From Tolypeutes matacus (taxonomy: Eukaryota > Chordata > Mammalia > Cingulata > Chlamyphoridae): a DNA stretch of 64,000 nt. Below, piece by piece: positions 11,271 through 25,117 of this stretch; position 1 is the stretch's first letter, and the number at the start of each line of letters is the position of its first letter. The notes under the pieces are model-generated. The model saw only the letters and a program-made list of their open reading frames with translations. It did not search any database and was not told where the DNA came from. The position numbers and the translations under genes are program-made. The stretch spans positions 36,935,142-36,999,141 of the forward strand of contig JAKSZT010053764.1 in assembly GCA_026826555.1 (NCBI GenBank). The letters are read 5' to 3'.

Positions 11271-11865
11271 TGCATTAGTCAGCCAAAGGGAGCTGATGCA
11301 AAGTACCAGAAATCTGTTGGTTTTTATAAAGGATATTTATTTGGGGTAAAGGCTTACAGTTAAAAGGCCCTAAAGAGTCCAACTCAAGGTACCATAAGAG
11401 GTACTTTCTCACCCAAGTCAGTTGCCAAGTGTTGAAGCAAGATGGCAGGTGATCTCTGTGAGGGTTCAGCCTTCCTCTCTTTCAGCTTCAGGCTGGCATA
11501 GGGCTTCTTTCTTTCCGGGCTCAGCTACAAACTATCAAACGAATGGCTCATCTCTTTTCCCGGGGCTGCAGGATCAAAGTTCTCGCCTCTGCCATGTATA
11601 TGGAGCTCTCTTTCTCTTCCTGTGTCTTCTTCTGTGTGTCTTCTTGAGTGAATGTCCATTTATATAGCCCACCATGGGGGCGGGGACTCAACCCTGAGTC
11701 ACGCCTTACTGACATAGTCGAATCATGTTAAACTTAACATAATTTAATCAAAGACATCTCAGCTGAATCTAATACAATCAAAGGGTATCACACCCAGAGG
11801 AACAGATTAGTTTACAAACATAATCCTTCTTTTTCAGAATTCATAAATAATATCAAACTGCTATA
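11271..11865 (-). repeat. MaLR-type solo LTR (group B)
   Basis: Reverse-oriented LTR that starts TGCATTAGTCAGCCAAAGG and ends near ATCAAACTGCTATA. Flanks are GCACC (11266-11270) and ACACC (11866-11870), a 5-bp duplication with one difference. It is related to the copies at 24476, 41401 and 61181. Confidence 0.75.
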
Positions 11866-12164
11866 ACACCCATCACCTATATTTAACAACTGGCAATGTT
11901 TGCCATTTTTGCTATTAACTTTGCTTAAATATTTTAAAATAAATTACAAACATCATTGACAATTCACTTCGAAAAAATAAATAATCCATACCCACCCACT
12001 CGACCCACAGTCTCTGTTGCAGGTAGACTCCTGTGATGCCAAGAGGCATGAGAAAGAATGAGATAATCCCAGGCCTCAATAATTTAAAGGCTGTGCCCAC
12101 AGTCAACTCCCAATTGGGATAGATGATACAGGTCGGTATAATACAAATCGTCATTGTAATAAAA

Positions 12165-12355
12165 ACAGTTCTATTTAGTGAGGGCTCATTATTTTTCAGG
12201 TATTGTGCTAAACAATTTGTATGCATTGTATTTTTGAACATTCACAGCAACCCTATACAATAAGTACTTTTATTAGCCCATTCGGCAGATATGACAGGGC
12301 TAAGGGCCCAAGGCTGCACAACAATTAGGTTATAGAGTTGGGAGTCATGCCATGA
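12165..12355 (-). repeat. MIR fragment
   Basis: Reverse MIR wording: GGTATTGTGCTAAACAATTT, ACAGCAACCCTATACAATAA, and CAAGGCTGCACAACAATTAG. Confidence 0.75.
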
Positions 12356-12802
12356 TTAGCCACAACATCATAATGCTGCCCAGCTATATTGAACATGTGA
12401 ACACTGGCAGAAGAAAGGGATTCAAAATCAACCCCTAGAACTAGGAAACCTTTCAAAATGTGATATATACTTACACAGAAGCCCCAAAGTGAGTCCACAC
12501 GTCTGTGAACTCTTCCAGGTTTGCTGGTATAAATAAACTGTTCGAGCAAACCATTATTAATAAACACCACAGGAGTAAATCTCTTCAGCTGGTGATGTAA
12601 AGAAAGTTGCCTTTCTCCCAGAAGGGCTGAGCGCAAATACTTTATTTATTAGATAGCGGTAAAGAAAATAAAATCTCTATTCTTAACATGACCTGTGTTA
12701 TTTCAAGGCACAACAGGGTCTGTGACGTCTTTGCCTTTTGTAGTTTACTGATCACAAGTACTGTGCAAAGCCTCAAAACCCATTCTTTAAAAGGAACCTG
12801 CC

Positions 12803-15800
12803 AACTTCCGGGAAGATGGCAGACTAGAAAGACACGGGACTCTTTTCTCCTCCAGAAAAATAGCTAGAGGACAGGCTGAAACAGCCTAGAAAAAGAACTT
12901 CTAGGGATTAGGATACCAGGTGAAGGCTGGACACTGCCCAGAGGAAAGAAGGACAAAGGAGGAAAATCGTGACTGCAGAAATGTGAGTTGAAACCAGTGG
13001 CTGCTGCTGCTGGCACCATCCCCCACACTACAGGCACTTTACAATCCTCGGGCCTCTGGGCCTGCAACTACAAAGGGGGCTCCAGGGATCTACCACCCCA
13101 GGAAAGCAGAGAGAAAGGGATATAGCCTAAGGCTGACTCAGCTTCTGACCAACAAATTTCACCTGCTATGTCCCACAAGCCCTTCCAGGCCAGGTGAGAC
13201 CACACAGTGGTTTGCCCTGGGAGCCGGCGCAGGACTGGAAAAATCCAACCCTCGCAATCTCCTCTCTTCTAGCTGGAACTAACTTTTGAGGATGCCCCAG
13301 GAAAGAGGCAAGAGAGGGCTGACTCAGCTTTTGACTCATAAATTTGGTCTGCTGTGTCCCAGGAGGCCTTCCAGGCTGGGTGGTGCAGCGCCGTTCTTCT
13401 CCTCTACTAACAGGGACTGATTGTTGAGGACTCAGAGGGGAGTGGAAATATTTCTGATGCAGAAAAAGGGAAGGGGGTGCCAGAGAAGGCTGGAGAACTG
13501 TATCAGAGAGTGTGAATTACAAGGCTCATAACCTCCACACAGGAAGCTCTATCACATTGATCCAGTCTGGGTTGCAACAAATACATTTGCAACCAGGCAC
13601 TGAACTAAGAATTGCCAAGAGCACCATCTGCTGGTAGACCAAGGAAGCGCATGCAAAAAAATTAAAAATAAGTAGGAGAGGCTTTTTCTGGCCTCTATAG
13701 CCTCCCTCCCCAAGGCCCTAGGACGTAACTCTACAACCAATTACTAGGTCCAGTGCCCAGTTTTGAGCAATCAGCAGGACAATCCTAACAATCCAGTTTG
13801 AGCCAAGAATCAAACAGCAGTGGTAACACACAGCCTCCTGACACTAAATCCCTACAAAGGAGAAAGAAATTGAGCATCTGAGTAAACTACTACATCCTAA
13901 TCAGATGCCTAGATATCAGCAAAAAATTATGAGCCATACTAAGAAAATAGAAGACATGACCCAAGAAAAGGAATATATCAAAGCCCCAGAAGAGATGCAG
14001 AATTTGAGAGAACTAATCAGTGAGATGAATACAAATTTCCAAAATCAAATTAATGAGTTGAAAAACAATATGGTTAAAGAGATAAATGACATCAAGAAGA
14101 CACTGAGTTAGTGCAAAGAAGAATCTGAAATCCTCAACAGAAAAGTAACAAAGCTCATGGGAATGAAAGACATAATAGGTGAGATGAAAAACACATTTGA
14201 GGCATACAACAGCAGACCTGAAATGATAGAAGAAAGAATAAGTGATACCAAAGACAGCACATCTAAAAGTGAAGAGAGAAAAGAATGGAAAAAATTGGGC
14301 AGAGCTCAGAGAGTTGAATGACAGCACAAAATGCAACATACAAGTCATGGGAGTTCCAGAAGGAGAAGAGAAGGGAAAAGGGGCAGAAAGAGTATTTGAG
14401 GAAATAAAAGCTGAAAATTTCCCAAGTCTAATGAAAGAAGTGAACTTACATTTCCAAGAAGCACACCATACCCCAATCAGAAAAAAATCTAAATAGACCT
14501 ACTCCAAGACACATACTACTCAGAATGTCAAATGTCAAAGATAAAGAGAAAATTCTCAGAGCAGCAAGGGAGAAGCAAACCATCATGTACAAAGGACGTC
14601 CACTAAGACTCAGTACAAATTTCTCTTCAGAAACCATGGAGGCCAAACGATAGTGGCATGATACAATTAGGATACTGGAAGAGAAAAACTGCCAGCCTAG
14701 GATTCTTTATCCAGCAAAACTGCCCTTCAAATATGAAGATGAGTATAAAATATTCACAAGCAAATAGAAACTAAGAGAGTTTGCAAAAAAGAATCCAACT
14801 TTGCAGGAAATATTAAAGGAAGCCTTAGAACCTGAAAGAAAAAGACAGGAAAGAAAGGCTTGGAGGAGAGAATAGAAGAAAGAATAGTAGAAAGGATAAA
14901 CAAAAGAGTAAAAAGACAGACAAAAATAAGATATGACATATGAAAACCGAAGAATAAAACGGAGGAGTAAATAGAGCATTTACAGTAATATCATTGAATG
15001 TGAATGGATTAAACTTCCCAATCAAAAGATACAGGCTGACAGAATGGATAAAAAAAACCATGAGCCATCCATATACTGCTTACAAGAAACTCACCTTAGA
15101 CCCAGGGATCCAAACTGGATGAAAGTGAAAGGTTGGAAAAAGATAGTCTATGCACATAGTAACCAGAAAAGAGCAGGGGTAGCTATACTAATATAAGACA
15201 AAACAGACTTCAAATGCAAAAAAGTTTAAGAGATACAGAAGGCCATTACATATTAATAAAAGGGACAATACACCAGGAAGATATAACAGTCATAAATATC
15301 TATGCACCTAACCAGAATGCCCCAACATACATGAGACAAACTCTGGGAAAACTGAAGGGAGGAACAGACATCTCTACAATAATAGTTGGAGACTTCAACA
15401 CCCCACTCACATCATTAGATAGAACAACTAGACAAAAGATCAACAAGGAAACAGAGAATTTGAATAATATGATAAATGAGTTAGACCTAACAGACATATA
15501 CAGAACACTGCACCTAAACTCAGCAGGTTATACATTCTTCTCAAGTGCCCATGGATCTTTCTCCAGGATAGACCACATGTTAGGGAACAATTCAGCTCTC
15601 AATAAATATAAAAAGATTGAAATTATACAAAGCACCTTCTCAGATCATACTGGAATGAAACTGGAAATCAGTAATAGACAGGAGAACAGTAAATTCTCAA
15701 ATGCGTGGAGGCTGAACAACACACTCCTAAATAATCAGTGGGTCAAAGAAGAAATTGCAAGTGAAATCAGTAAATATATTGAGACAAATGAAAACAAGAA

Positions 15801-18800
15801 CACAACTTATTAAAACTTATGGGGGGGGGCGGATATGGCTCAACTGGTTGGGCGTCCGTCTTCCATATGGAGGGACCTGGGTTCGATCCCCGGGACCTCC
15901 CGGTAAAATAAAAAATAAAAAAAATAAAAATAATAAAACTTATGGGATACAGCAAAGGCACTCTTGAGAGGGAAATTTATAGCCCTAAATGCCTATATTA
16001 AAAAAGAAGAAAGAGCTAAACTCAAAGAAACTAGAAAAAGAACAGCAAACCAATTCCAAAGCAAGCAGAAGGAAAGAAATAATAAAGATTAGAGCAGAAA
16101 TATGACATTGAGAACAAAAAAATAATAGAGAAAGTCAACAAAACCAAAAGCTGGATCTTTGAGAAGATCAATAAAATTGACAAACCCCTAGCTAGACTAA
16201 CAAAGAAAAAAAGAAGATGCAAATAACTTAAATGCAATCAGAAATGAAAGGGGGGGAGTTACATATGACCCCACAGAAATAAAAAGAATCATAAGAGGAT
16301 ATTATGAGAAACTGTATGCCAACAAACTAGACAATCTAGATGAAATGGACAAATTCCTTGAAATGCACAACCAACTTACACTGATGCTACAAGAAATGCA
16401 AGAACAAACCAATCACATTTAAGGAGATTGAATCCATCATCAAAAATCTCCCAGCAAAAGAAAAGTCCAGGACCAGATTGAATTCTACCAAGCATTTTGA
16501 AAAGAATTAACACCAATCCTGTTTAAACTCTTCCAAAAAATTGAAAAGGTGGGAAAATTACCCAACACATTTTATGAAGCCAAAGCCAGATAAAGATACA
16601 AGAAAAGAAAATTACAGACCAATCTCTCTAATGAACATAGATGTAAAAATTCTCAACAAAATACTTGCAAATCGAATCCAACAGCATATCAAAAGACTTA
16701 TACATCACAACCAAGTGGGGTTTATTCCTGGTATGCAAGGCTGGTTCAACATAAGAAAATCAATCAATGTAATACACCACATTAACGAACTGAAGGAAAA
16801 ATAAACAAACATGATAATCTCAATCAATACGGAAAAGGCATTCGACAAAATCCAGCATCCTTTTTTGATAAAAAACACTTCAAAAGATAGGAATAGAAGG
16901 AAAATTCCTCACTATAATAAAAGGCATATGTGAAAAACCCACAGACAACATCATACTCAATGGGGAAAGGTTGAAAGCTTTCCCTCTAAGATCAGGAACA
17001 AGACAAGGATGCCCACTGTCACCATTGTTATTCAATATTTACTAGAAGTTCTAGTTAGGGCAATTAGACAAGAAAAAAAAAAAAATTAAAGGCATCCAAA
17101 CAGGGAAAGAGGAAGTAAAACTCTGTTTGCTGATGACACATGATCCTGTACTTAGAAAATCCTGAAGTATCCACGACAAAGCTACTCGAGCTAATAAATG
17201 AGTTCAGCAAAATGGCAGGATACAAGATCAACACACAAAAATCAGTAATGTTTTTGTACACTAGTACTGAACAATCTGAGGAGGAAATCAGGGGGGAAAT
17301 TCCATTTTCAATAGCAACAAAAAGACTCAAATACCTAGGAATTAATTTAACCAAGAAGTACAGGTCCTATATGCAGAAAACTACAAAACAATGCTAAAAG
17401 AAATTTTAAAAGACCTAAACAAACGGAAAGACATTCTGTGTTCATAGATTGGAAGAATAAATATCATGAAGATGTCAGTCTTACCCAAACTGATTTATAG
17501 AGTCAATGCAATACCAGCCAAAATCCCAACAGCTTACTTTACAGAATTAGAAAAGGCAATTACCAAATTCATTTGGAAGGGAAAGTGCACCTGAATAGCC
17601 TAAAGCATTCTAAAAAAAAGAAAAGCAATGTGGAATTTCACTGCCTGACTTTGAAACATATTACAAAGCTACAGTGATCAAAACAGCATGGTACTGGCAT
17701 AAAGATAAACACATCAATTAGTGGAACAGAATTGAGAACCAAGAAATAAACTCTCACCTATATAGTCAACTGGTTTTTGACAAACCTACCAAGTTAACAG
17801 GACAAAACATTCTCTTCAACAAATGGTGCTGGGACAACTGGATATCTATAACCAAAAGAATGAAAGAGGACCCCTATCTCACTCCTTATATGAGAATAAA
17901 TTCAAAATGGATCAAAGACCTAAATATAAAAGCTAGGACCATAAAAGTACTAGAAGAAAACGTGGGGAAACATCTTTAAGACATTGTAGTAGGTGGTGGT
18001 TTCTTGGACCTTAAACCCAAAGCACATGCAACAAAAGAAAAAATAGATAAATAGGACCTCCTCAAAATTAAACACTTTTGCACCTCATAGAACTTTGTCA
18101 AAAGGGTGAAAAGGCCGCTAACTCAATGGGAGAAAATATTTGGAAATCACATATCCGATTTAATATCCAGGATATATGAAGAGATGTTACAACTCAACAA
18201 TAAAAAGACAAATGACCCAATTTAAAAATGGGCAAAAGACTTGAATAGGAAATTGTCCAAAGAAGAAATACAAATGGCAAAAAAAAACACATGAAGAAAT
18301 GCTCAACACCACTAATGATTAGGGAAATGCAAATCAAAACTACAATGAGATATCATCTCACACCTATCAGAATGGCCACTATTAAAAAGACAGAGAACTA
18401 CAAGTGTTGGAGAGGATGTGGAGAGATAGGAACACTTCTTCACTGTTGGTGGGAATGCAGGATGGTACAACCACTATGGAGGACTGTTTGGCAGTTCCTA
18501 AAGAAGTTGAATATAGACTTGTCATGTGACCCTGCAATCCCACTACTGGGTATATACCCAGAAGAACTGAGAGCAGTGACACAAACAGACATCTGCACAC
18601 CGATGTTCACAGAGGCATTATTCACAATTGCCAAACAACCCATGTGTCTATCAACAGATGAATGAATAAACAAACTGTGGTCTAGTCACACGATGGAATA
18701 TTATGCAGCTGTAAGAAGAAATGAAGTCGTAAAGCATATGACAACATGGATGAACCTGGAGGACACATTATGTTGAGCGAAGCAAGCCAGATACAAGAGG

Positions 18801-19027
18801 ACAAATACTGTATGTCTGCGCTGCTATGAATTAAATATATTATGTAACATATTGTATGATTCAAAAAAAAATTTTTATGTAGTACACTTAATTGAGAAAT
18901 GTATGTTTTTATTCAACTGTGTTTACTTTTTAGTTTTTAATTGTTTATATTTTCAATTATTAAATGTATAAAATAAGGTTAAAAAAAGAATTAAAAACAA
19001 AAAACTAATTGCACAATTAAAAAAAAA
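12803..19027 (+). mobile_element. Near full-length LINE-1, inactive, with intact TSD
   Basis: This element runs from a CTTCCGGGAAGATGGCAGAC-type 5' UTR to a poly(A) tail. It is flanked by the 14-bp duplication AAAAGGAACCTGCC (12789-12802 and 19028-19041). ORF1 is visible in pieces, with its coiled coil near 13905-14111. ORF2 pieces include the endonuclease (15214-15813, with GDFNTPL, a SRIDHMLG stretch and FSDHTG) and reverse transcriptase (16541-16804, with [10 protein letters not shown]). A disrupted FADD-coding stretch lies near 17127, and the cysteine-bearing C-terminus at 18291-18665. Multiple stops and frameshifts rule out autonomy. The original unit is about 6.1 kb once the SINE at 15824-15933 is subtracted. 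Confidence 0.93.
15824..15933 (+). mobile_element. DAS SINE inside the L1
   Basis: A tRNA-Ala-like head has an A-box-type TGGCTCAACTGGTTGGGCG and a B-box-type GGGTTCGATCCCC, then an A-rich tail. It is flanked by an exact 13-bp duplication, TAAAACTTATGGG, at 15811-15823 and 15934-15946. A G-run at the junction makes the exact 5' base uncertain. It is younger than the host L1. Confidence 0.93.
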
Positions 19028-19041
19028 AAAAGGAACCTGCC

Positions 19042-19924
19042 GGTCAGGGATGGTATCAAGATGCTGCCGCCCAACATTCCTGCTTACTGGCTAACCACAA
19101 CAATAAAACATTCAGAAGTGGAGGCCTCAGTAGATCCCATGACTTCTGCAAACTTCTAAAATGAAAAAGAAACAGAACAATTCCCAAATTTCCTTGGATC
19201 CATTGCTGGTCCTGGCATTACACAGAATCTCAGGAATATTTTATAGTGAGGTGTATAAATAGATTAATTATAAAAAATGTCTCCCACTAGCAGCAATTTT
19301 ATTGTATGATTAGTTGCTGTGCCAGAGTCTGCCTGGATGGTCACTTATCCAGTTGTTTCTTGCAGGGCACACATGGAGACTTAATTTCCCAGTACGCCTG
19401 GCAGGTAGCTTGGATCCATGTGACTAGTTCTGGCCAGTGGAATGTGAGTAGAATTGTGTTTGTCAATTCCAGGCGGGCCCCTAAAATCCTTTGTGTGATC
19501 CTCAGGCTCATATTCTCTCATTCTCATCCGACCTGCTACCCCCAACCTGTATCTTAGCTGAAGTAAAGATATGACAAAGCCACATGATGGAATGTCCTTG
19601 AATCCCTCAATCACCGCATGAAGAAAACTTTTCATGACAGCAGCCTGACCACATCCATCTGCCTGACACATGAGAGAGAAATAAGTTTGTTATGTTGCTA
19701 AAACTTAGACATTCTCTGACACAGTCAACTTGAGAGTAGTAAGTCAGCATTATAGTTTCCTGTTTTGCTTCTTTATCATCTTCTTCCAGATTAAAATATT
19801 TCCACATTACTTTCCTTGATAACTTCATATTAACTTAGTAACAAATCCTCTGTGACCAGGGTAAGTCTTTACTGCCACCACCCACTCTCTTTAGAAGGGA
19901 ACAAGACAATTCTGAATCATTAAC
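19042..19924. other. Intron 1 sequence with no recognised feature
   Basis: No gene or confident repeat was seen in this interval. Confidence 0.45.
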
Positions 19925-20065
19925 TTGCTAAAGCAGGCATTTATTGAGCACCTTCTATATGCAGTGCAGACACTGATTTAAGCACTTAAATGAATGATCT
20001 CACTTAATCCTCACAACAACCCTATGAAGAAATAATTACTAATATCCTTTATGCCTCAGCTTAAG
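19925..20065 (-). repeat. MIR fragment
   Basis: Clear reverse MIR: GGCATTTATTGAGCACCTTC, CACTTAATCCTCACAACAAC, then a decayed GATGAGGAAACTGAGG-equivalent. Confidence 0.85.
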
Positions 20066-23000
20066 AAAACTGGATGTACCTAGTGTTAGATTGTAATTTA
20101 TTGACCCTGAGCTCAAGCTATGTGTCCAAATGCAGAATGCTCCGTTGCGGCCCCTGCTCTTTTCCCACCCCCACCGAACCACAGAACATTCTCTCCTCCA
20201 GCGATAAGGCAGTCCTCAGAAAGTCACTCCTGACCCTGAGAACAGCAAGCATGGTGCTTTTACACCCCATACCTTTGTGCCCCTCTCCAACTCCGCCCAA
20301 CTCTGCCAATTCAAAAGGTGCTCCCCAGCTCAGTCAGACGGGCTGGGGTCTGTCTTCAGACCCCTGCCATGCAGGCGATCTAATACACTTCTCTGCCTGA
20401 ACTTCGGTCTGTCTTCAAGACTCATGGAACCAGGACTTAACACCTAGATTAAAAAAATAATTACTTTTGAAGATTGCTAACAGGATTATCCACATCACAA
20501 AAGGATTTCTTTAAAGAATGAAGGCATGACTGAAATGAAAATAAAATAACCTTATAAAATTTGGTTTACTGAAAGCTATTCGGGAAAAGCTCCTTGTATA
20601 CAGTGAGGCACAGCCCCACCCACCCCGCCTCTCTGTGTGCTTCATTTGATCTGCTTCCACGAAACTGGAGAACTATCTGGGTTATGCCAAAAGACTGCAA
20701 CATAACACATTTGGCAGTTTTTACACCTGATGGAAAAAACATAACAAAAACAAAAAACATTTTATCGTTGCAAGAGATAACACCAGGTCCCACCATGGAA
20801 GATTTAGGCAGCTATACATCCATGGACTGTTCAGTGCAACTGACTCTGTGCCACTACTGGGTGCCAAGAAAATCTTTTGTTCCACTCCTTAGAGTGTAGT
20901 AGTCACACCGGCCTCTCCCAGCGCCCTTCCTCCTGACGTCAAAGGTTAAACAAGCAGAGGCCACACAAAGGCTTGCAAACAACGCTCTGTTTTCTCCTGA
21001 GCCTGAACCAGCGTGGCACACGAGTGCTGAGAAGAGTGCCCGGTGGTGACAGGGATCAATGGCACTTTCAATTCATCAAGTCCAGAGCCTTAGCCAGGTC
21101 AATTACCCTTGGAGTCACAAATACTGGGGAGAAGTGTTCTCAGGTATGCCAGACAAGTGCGAGATAAAGATTAAGGGTCATGCACATCATATGCGTTAAT
21201 CAGCCAAAGGAAAGAAAAAAGAAAAAAAAATCCCTGTTTCCCTCCTGAGCCACTAACACTTAAAAAACAAAAAAGAATTTCTCTCTGAAGAAAAGACATG
21301 AACCCCAATCAGAGAAAAGTGCACCCTGAATTACCAGCCAGCCTTAGATGTTTAAAATTGGAGCCTATTCATCTTCTTGTTCAATAAATTATAAGATGAC
21401 TTGCATGAAAGAGAAAAGTAATGGCTAGTGACTGATAAAAAATTCAAAATTTAACATTTCTAGGTGATCCCTGGGAAACAAGCATTTTTAAATTGCTAAT
21501 AGTCACTGAAATCAAGGGGGAAATTGTTTGTACTTAGAAGGAAAAACACAGGTATACATAGATGTATGAAAAATTCTGAAGGTCACACATTTCAAAAAGA
21601 TGAACGTTTTATTTGGAAAAATTTATAATGTAGTCAAGCTGGTTTTTAAAACACCTGGACCCCCCTGGGCTCAGAACACCCCTGGGAATGCATCAAGTGC
21701 ATGCTGAAGGACACAGCAACCCAGGAGTGTTGTTAAGAAACCTGGCCCTTAGATTTGACTCTTGGTGCTTTAAGCATTAAATAGGTAGCTGACCTATTTA
21801 TTCAAACTATCCATGATAGAGATCTAAAACCCAATGCAGTGTTTTGTAAACAAAAGCAAGCATGTATTAAATTCCAGTGTCTACATCATTCTTCTCTAGG
21901 TGTCACCACAAGAAAATTGACATACGGACCCCCTAACATCTGAGCACGGAAAATTAAAACATCCATGCCATCCAAGGAGTAGCATGTTAGGTTCTGGAAA
22001 TAGCACGCTAAGAAAAAGACTCAGTTCCTTCCTTCATAAGGTTCACATGTGATTTACAAAATGCTCAGACAGTACATGACAGGTGAACATGGCCAGGTCT
22101 GGGGGTGGGTGGGAGGTACCTGGGAAGCTACATTCCAGCAGAGGCAGGAAGGACAAGTAGATGTCAACCTAGGCAAAAGTGGGGCCAGGACATTCCAGGC
22201 ATCAGTAACCAGAGAGAACTGTGCAAACCTTCAAGGCAGGGGGTGAGGGTAGGGGCAGAAGTATGTGGAGCTGGAAGAAGCTAGTGAGGCTAGAGAGCTG
22301 AGAGTGGGGTGGGAACAGAGCAGAGGTCCCATGAAACTGGAGGAGTTCTGCAGCCAGACCAGGTAGGGCATACAAGTATCTTAGAGACTCGGGGTTTTAT
22401 TCTGAAAGGGAGGGTAGCTATTGGAAGAGATGGCACATCATAACTATTACCCATTTTCACCCAGTTTGGGCTGAATCAGAGAATTAAGCAAAAGATTTTG
22501 AAAGAAGATTTATAGAGATAAAGGTAAATCTAAGGTCAATGTAATTTAATCTAGAAATGTGGACCTTCAGGAGTCTCCACTGTCTTCTATTTTCCTTTAG
22601 TATAGAATCAGCAGAATTACAGACAACTAAAATATGATAGCATAATTATTTATCTTTGGGGATAAGAAGAATAGATATGTTTCCACTACATGTAACACCA
22701 GTTAACCTTTATAGATGCCTTCAATGATCATAAAGTCATTTAGCCAGTAAGTGGAAAGGCTTATCCTTTTTCCACGTAGAAGTTAAGTAAAAATTACTGA
22801 TTTCAAAATGTACTTTTATTCCATAGTACACATACTTCCAGAATAAACCCCAATTAATTGGCAAACAATTGGAACAACTGACTGTTAGAAGAGCCCAATT
22901 CAACCATGTTGCTAGAATAGGACAACACTGGTTCTCTATATGAATTTAAGTTTGTTTTTGTAGACAGGATGTGCCTTTGCCCACTAACAACCTTCAAGCC

Positions 23001-23609
23001 CACCACCTATGACTGGAAGAGATCCCAATCTGTGTTCTCACAATGGGCCTCTCTCATTCATTAACTCAGTTACAGAATGGCTATCTGGCTCTCTCTACTA
23101 GAGAAAACACACAATGTTCTCATCCACTTGGTGCCACCAGCCTGAGACTTGGAAATACAAGCCAGCCTGGTATCCCGAGCTCTCCTGGGGTCTGTTTTGC
23201 TGCTGCTTAGTCAACGGATAATCTAATTCAAGTATTAAACCACCAGTGTCTGACCCAGGGCCCCCTGCCCAAATACTTCTCCTGCAGTAAAATTCTTCCT
23301 GGGTTTGCATCACTCTGAAAAATATTTTATTTACTTAAGTACTTATGTCGGTAACATTCCCCAAAAGGTTTTAAAAGTGTAAACGTCTGGAGTGTTCCCT
23401 AGATTCATTCAAAGTCTAGAAACAATTCAGACTGCAAATGGCTTCCTATTTAAAATCACTGACATTTAGTTACTGGGAGTTAGCCAATGGAGAGAGGAAG
23501 ACACAAACAGCAAGTGGTTTTGTGTTGAAGGTTTGGGGAAGGTACAAACCCCAAACAGCTGAGGACTTCTTAAATCATGAATGAACAGTATATGGGATAA
23601 GTGTAATGG
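20066..23609. other. Intron 1 sequence with no recognised feature
   Basis: This 3.5-kb stretch appears largely single-copy. A GTTAATCAGCCAAAGG string at 21194 resembles the edge of the group B LTRs but does not extend. Open frames here show no family resemblance. Confidence 0.45.
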
Positions 23610-23815
23610 TCTGGCAGACTTCAAATACTTCCTGAACCACGTCCTAGCTTAGTGACTCGGGGCAAAATACTTAACCTCTAGAGCATCAATTTCCTCACTC
23701 ATAAAGTGGATTTAATAACGGAATGTCCCAGATAGGGTTGCTGTGAGGATTAATCCTTACTAAATCACAAAGAACAGACAGGCACATTGTAGATAATCAA
23801 TAAATGTTGTCCACT
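23610..23815 (+). repeat. MIR SINE, nearly full length
   Basis: Forward MIR: GGCAAAATACTTAACCTCTA, TTTCCTCACTCATAAAGTGG, GGGTTGCTGTGAGGATTAAT, ending ATAATCAATAAATGTTG. Confidence 0.88.
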
Positions 23816-24039
23816 GTTGGGATTTGTCATTACTCTTGATCCCTCTACCCAACTGAGTTAGAAAGAAGTAGACAGTTATTGCTGTTAGTGTCTCTGTGTT
23901 GTATTTTGAGAAAGGGCTAAAAGTGGTGTGGTGTGAAAGCCCTAGGGACAGAAAGGTTGTTGTGTGGGTGCCAGTAGAAGGGGCACTGAAAATGAGAATT
24001 GGGTCATGACCAAGGTCACTAGGCAAAGCTCTGCAAAGA

Positions 24040-24258
24040 CCTGGAGTTGGTTTTAACTTTTTCTGGAAAGCACCAGACAGAAAATATTTTTGACTTTGCA
24101 AGCTGTACAATCTCTCTTGCAACTACTCAGCTCTGCCATTGTAGTGTGAAAGCAGCCATAGGCAATATAAAAACAAATGAGCTTGGCTGTGTTGCAATAA
24201 AACTTTATTTACACCAACAGGAAGAAGGCCAAACTGGCCGCCTTTTGCTGACCCCTGA
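24040..24258. repeat. hAT-Charlie-like nonautonomous DNA transposon
   Basis: Shared wording with the element at 63442 in the opposite orientation: CAACTACTCAGCTCTGCC, AATAAAACTTTATTTACA and a terminal GCTGACCCCTG. The exact family name is uncertain (a MER33-like Charlie element is my best memory) and the left terminal repeat is decayed. Confidence 0.7.
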
Positions 24259-24403
24259 TACAGTCTATGAACATAAGATCCTAAGAATAGGAATGGGGAT
24301 GGGGCAGTGCAACCTTCTACCCAGGAAAACAGACCTTTGCTCACACTCTGCCTCTAGGTCCATATCAATTGCTTTCATATACGGATATCACATTATTAAT
24401 GTG

Positions 24404-24452
24404 CTATACATGTGTACATGTATGTGTGTATGTGTGTATATATACATGAATA
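24404..24452. repeat. Imperfect TG/TA microsatellite
   Basis: Alternating GTACATGTATGTGTGTATGT and TATATACATG just before an LTR insertion. Confidence 0.8.
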
Positions 24453-24475
24453 TGCACCTCAGTATTTAGGAGTAC

Positions 24476-25112
24476 TGTATAATCAGCCAAAGGGGTGCTG
24501 ATGCAAAATACCAGAAATCGGTCGGTTTTTACAAAGGGTATTTATTTGGGGTAGAAGCTTACAGTTACCAGGCCATAAAGTGTAAGTTTCTTCCATCACC
24601 AAAGTCTATTGCCACGTGTTGGAACAAGATGGCTGCTGATGTTTGCCAGGGTTCAGGTTTCTTGGGTTCCTCTCTTTCCGGGGCTCCATTTCTCTCCAAG
24701 CTTAGCTCCACAAAGTTAGCTGTAGACTATGAGGCTCTCTAGGCTTCTTTGCCTCTCTCCACAAAGCCAGCTGTGAACTATCAGGGAAACAGCTAGTCTC
24801 TTTTCCCAGAGCCTTCTCTCCTTCCTCATGACCAAGCTCCTCTGTGTGCTTACTTCTCGGGGCTCCAGCTCAAGACTCCAGCATCAAAACTCCAACATCA
24901 AAAACTCCAACATCAAAAACTCCAACTCTGTCCTTTGCCATGTCTTTTATCTGTGAGTCCCCATCCACCAAGGGGCGAGGACCCAACACCCTACTGATGT
25001 GGCCCAATCAAAGCCCTAATCATAATTTAATCACACCCAGAGGAACAGACCCATTTACAAATATAATCCAATATCTATTTTTGGAATTCATAAATAATGC
25101 CAAACTGCTACA
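24476..25112 (-). repeat. MaLR-type solo LTR (group B) with internal minisatellite
   Basis: Reverse LTR starting TGTATAATCAGCCAAAGGGG and ending CAAACTGCTACA. Flanks are AGTAC (24471-24475) and AATAC (25113-25117), one mismatch. It contains a short tandem expansion at about 24880-24926 not seen in its relatives. Confidence 0.8.
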
Positions 25113-25117
25113 AATAC

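Noticed and set aside
15214..15813. 200-codon endonuclease-like frame
   Set aside because: It is the ORF2 endonuclease piece of the inactive L1, not an independent gene.
15841..15900. tRNA genes at the SINE heads
   Set aside because: The A and B boxes belong to DAS SINEs with poly(A) tails and target duplications. There is no intact cloverleaf.
24890..24926. CRISPR-like spaced repeats
   Set aside because: It is a contiguous minisatellite in an LTR without spacers, in a mammalian genome.
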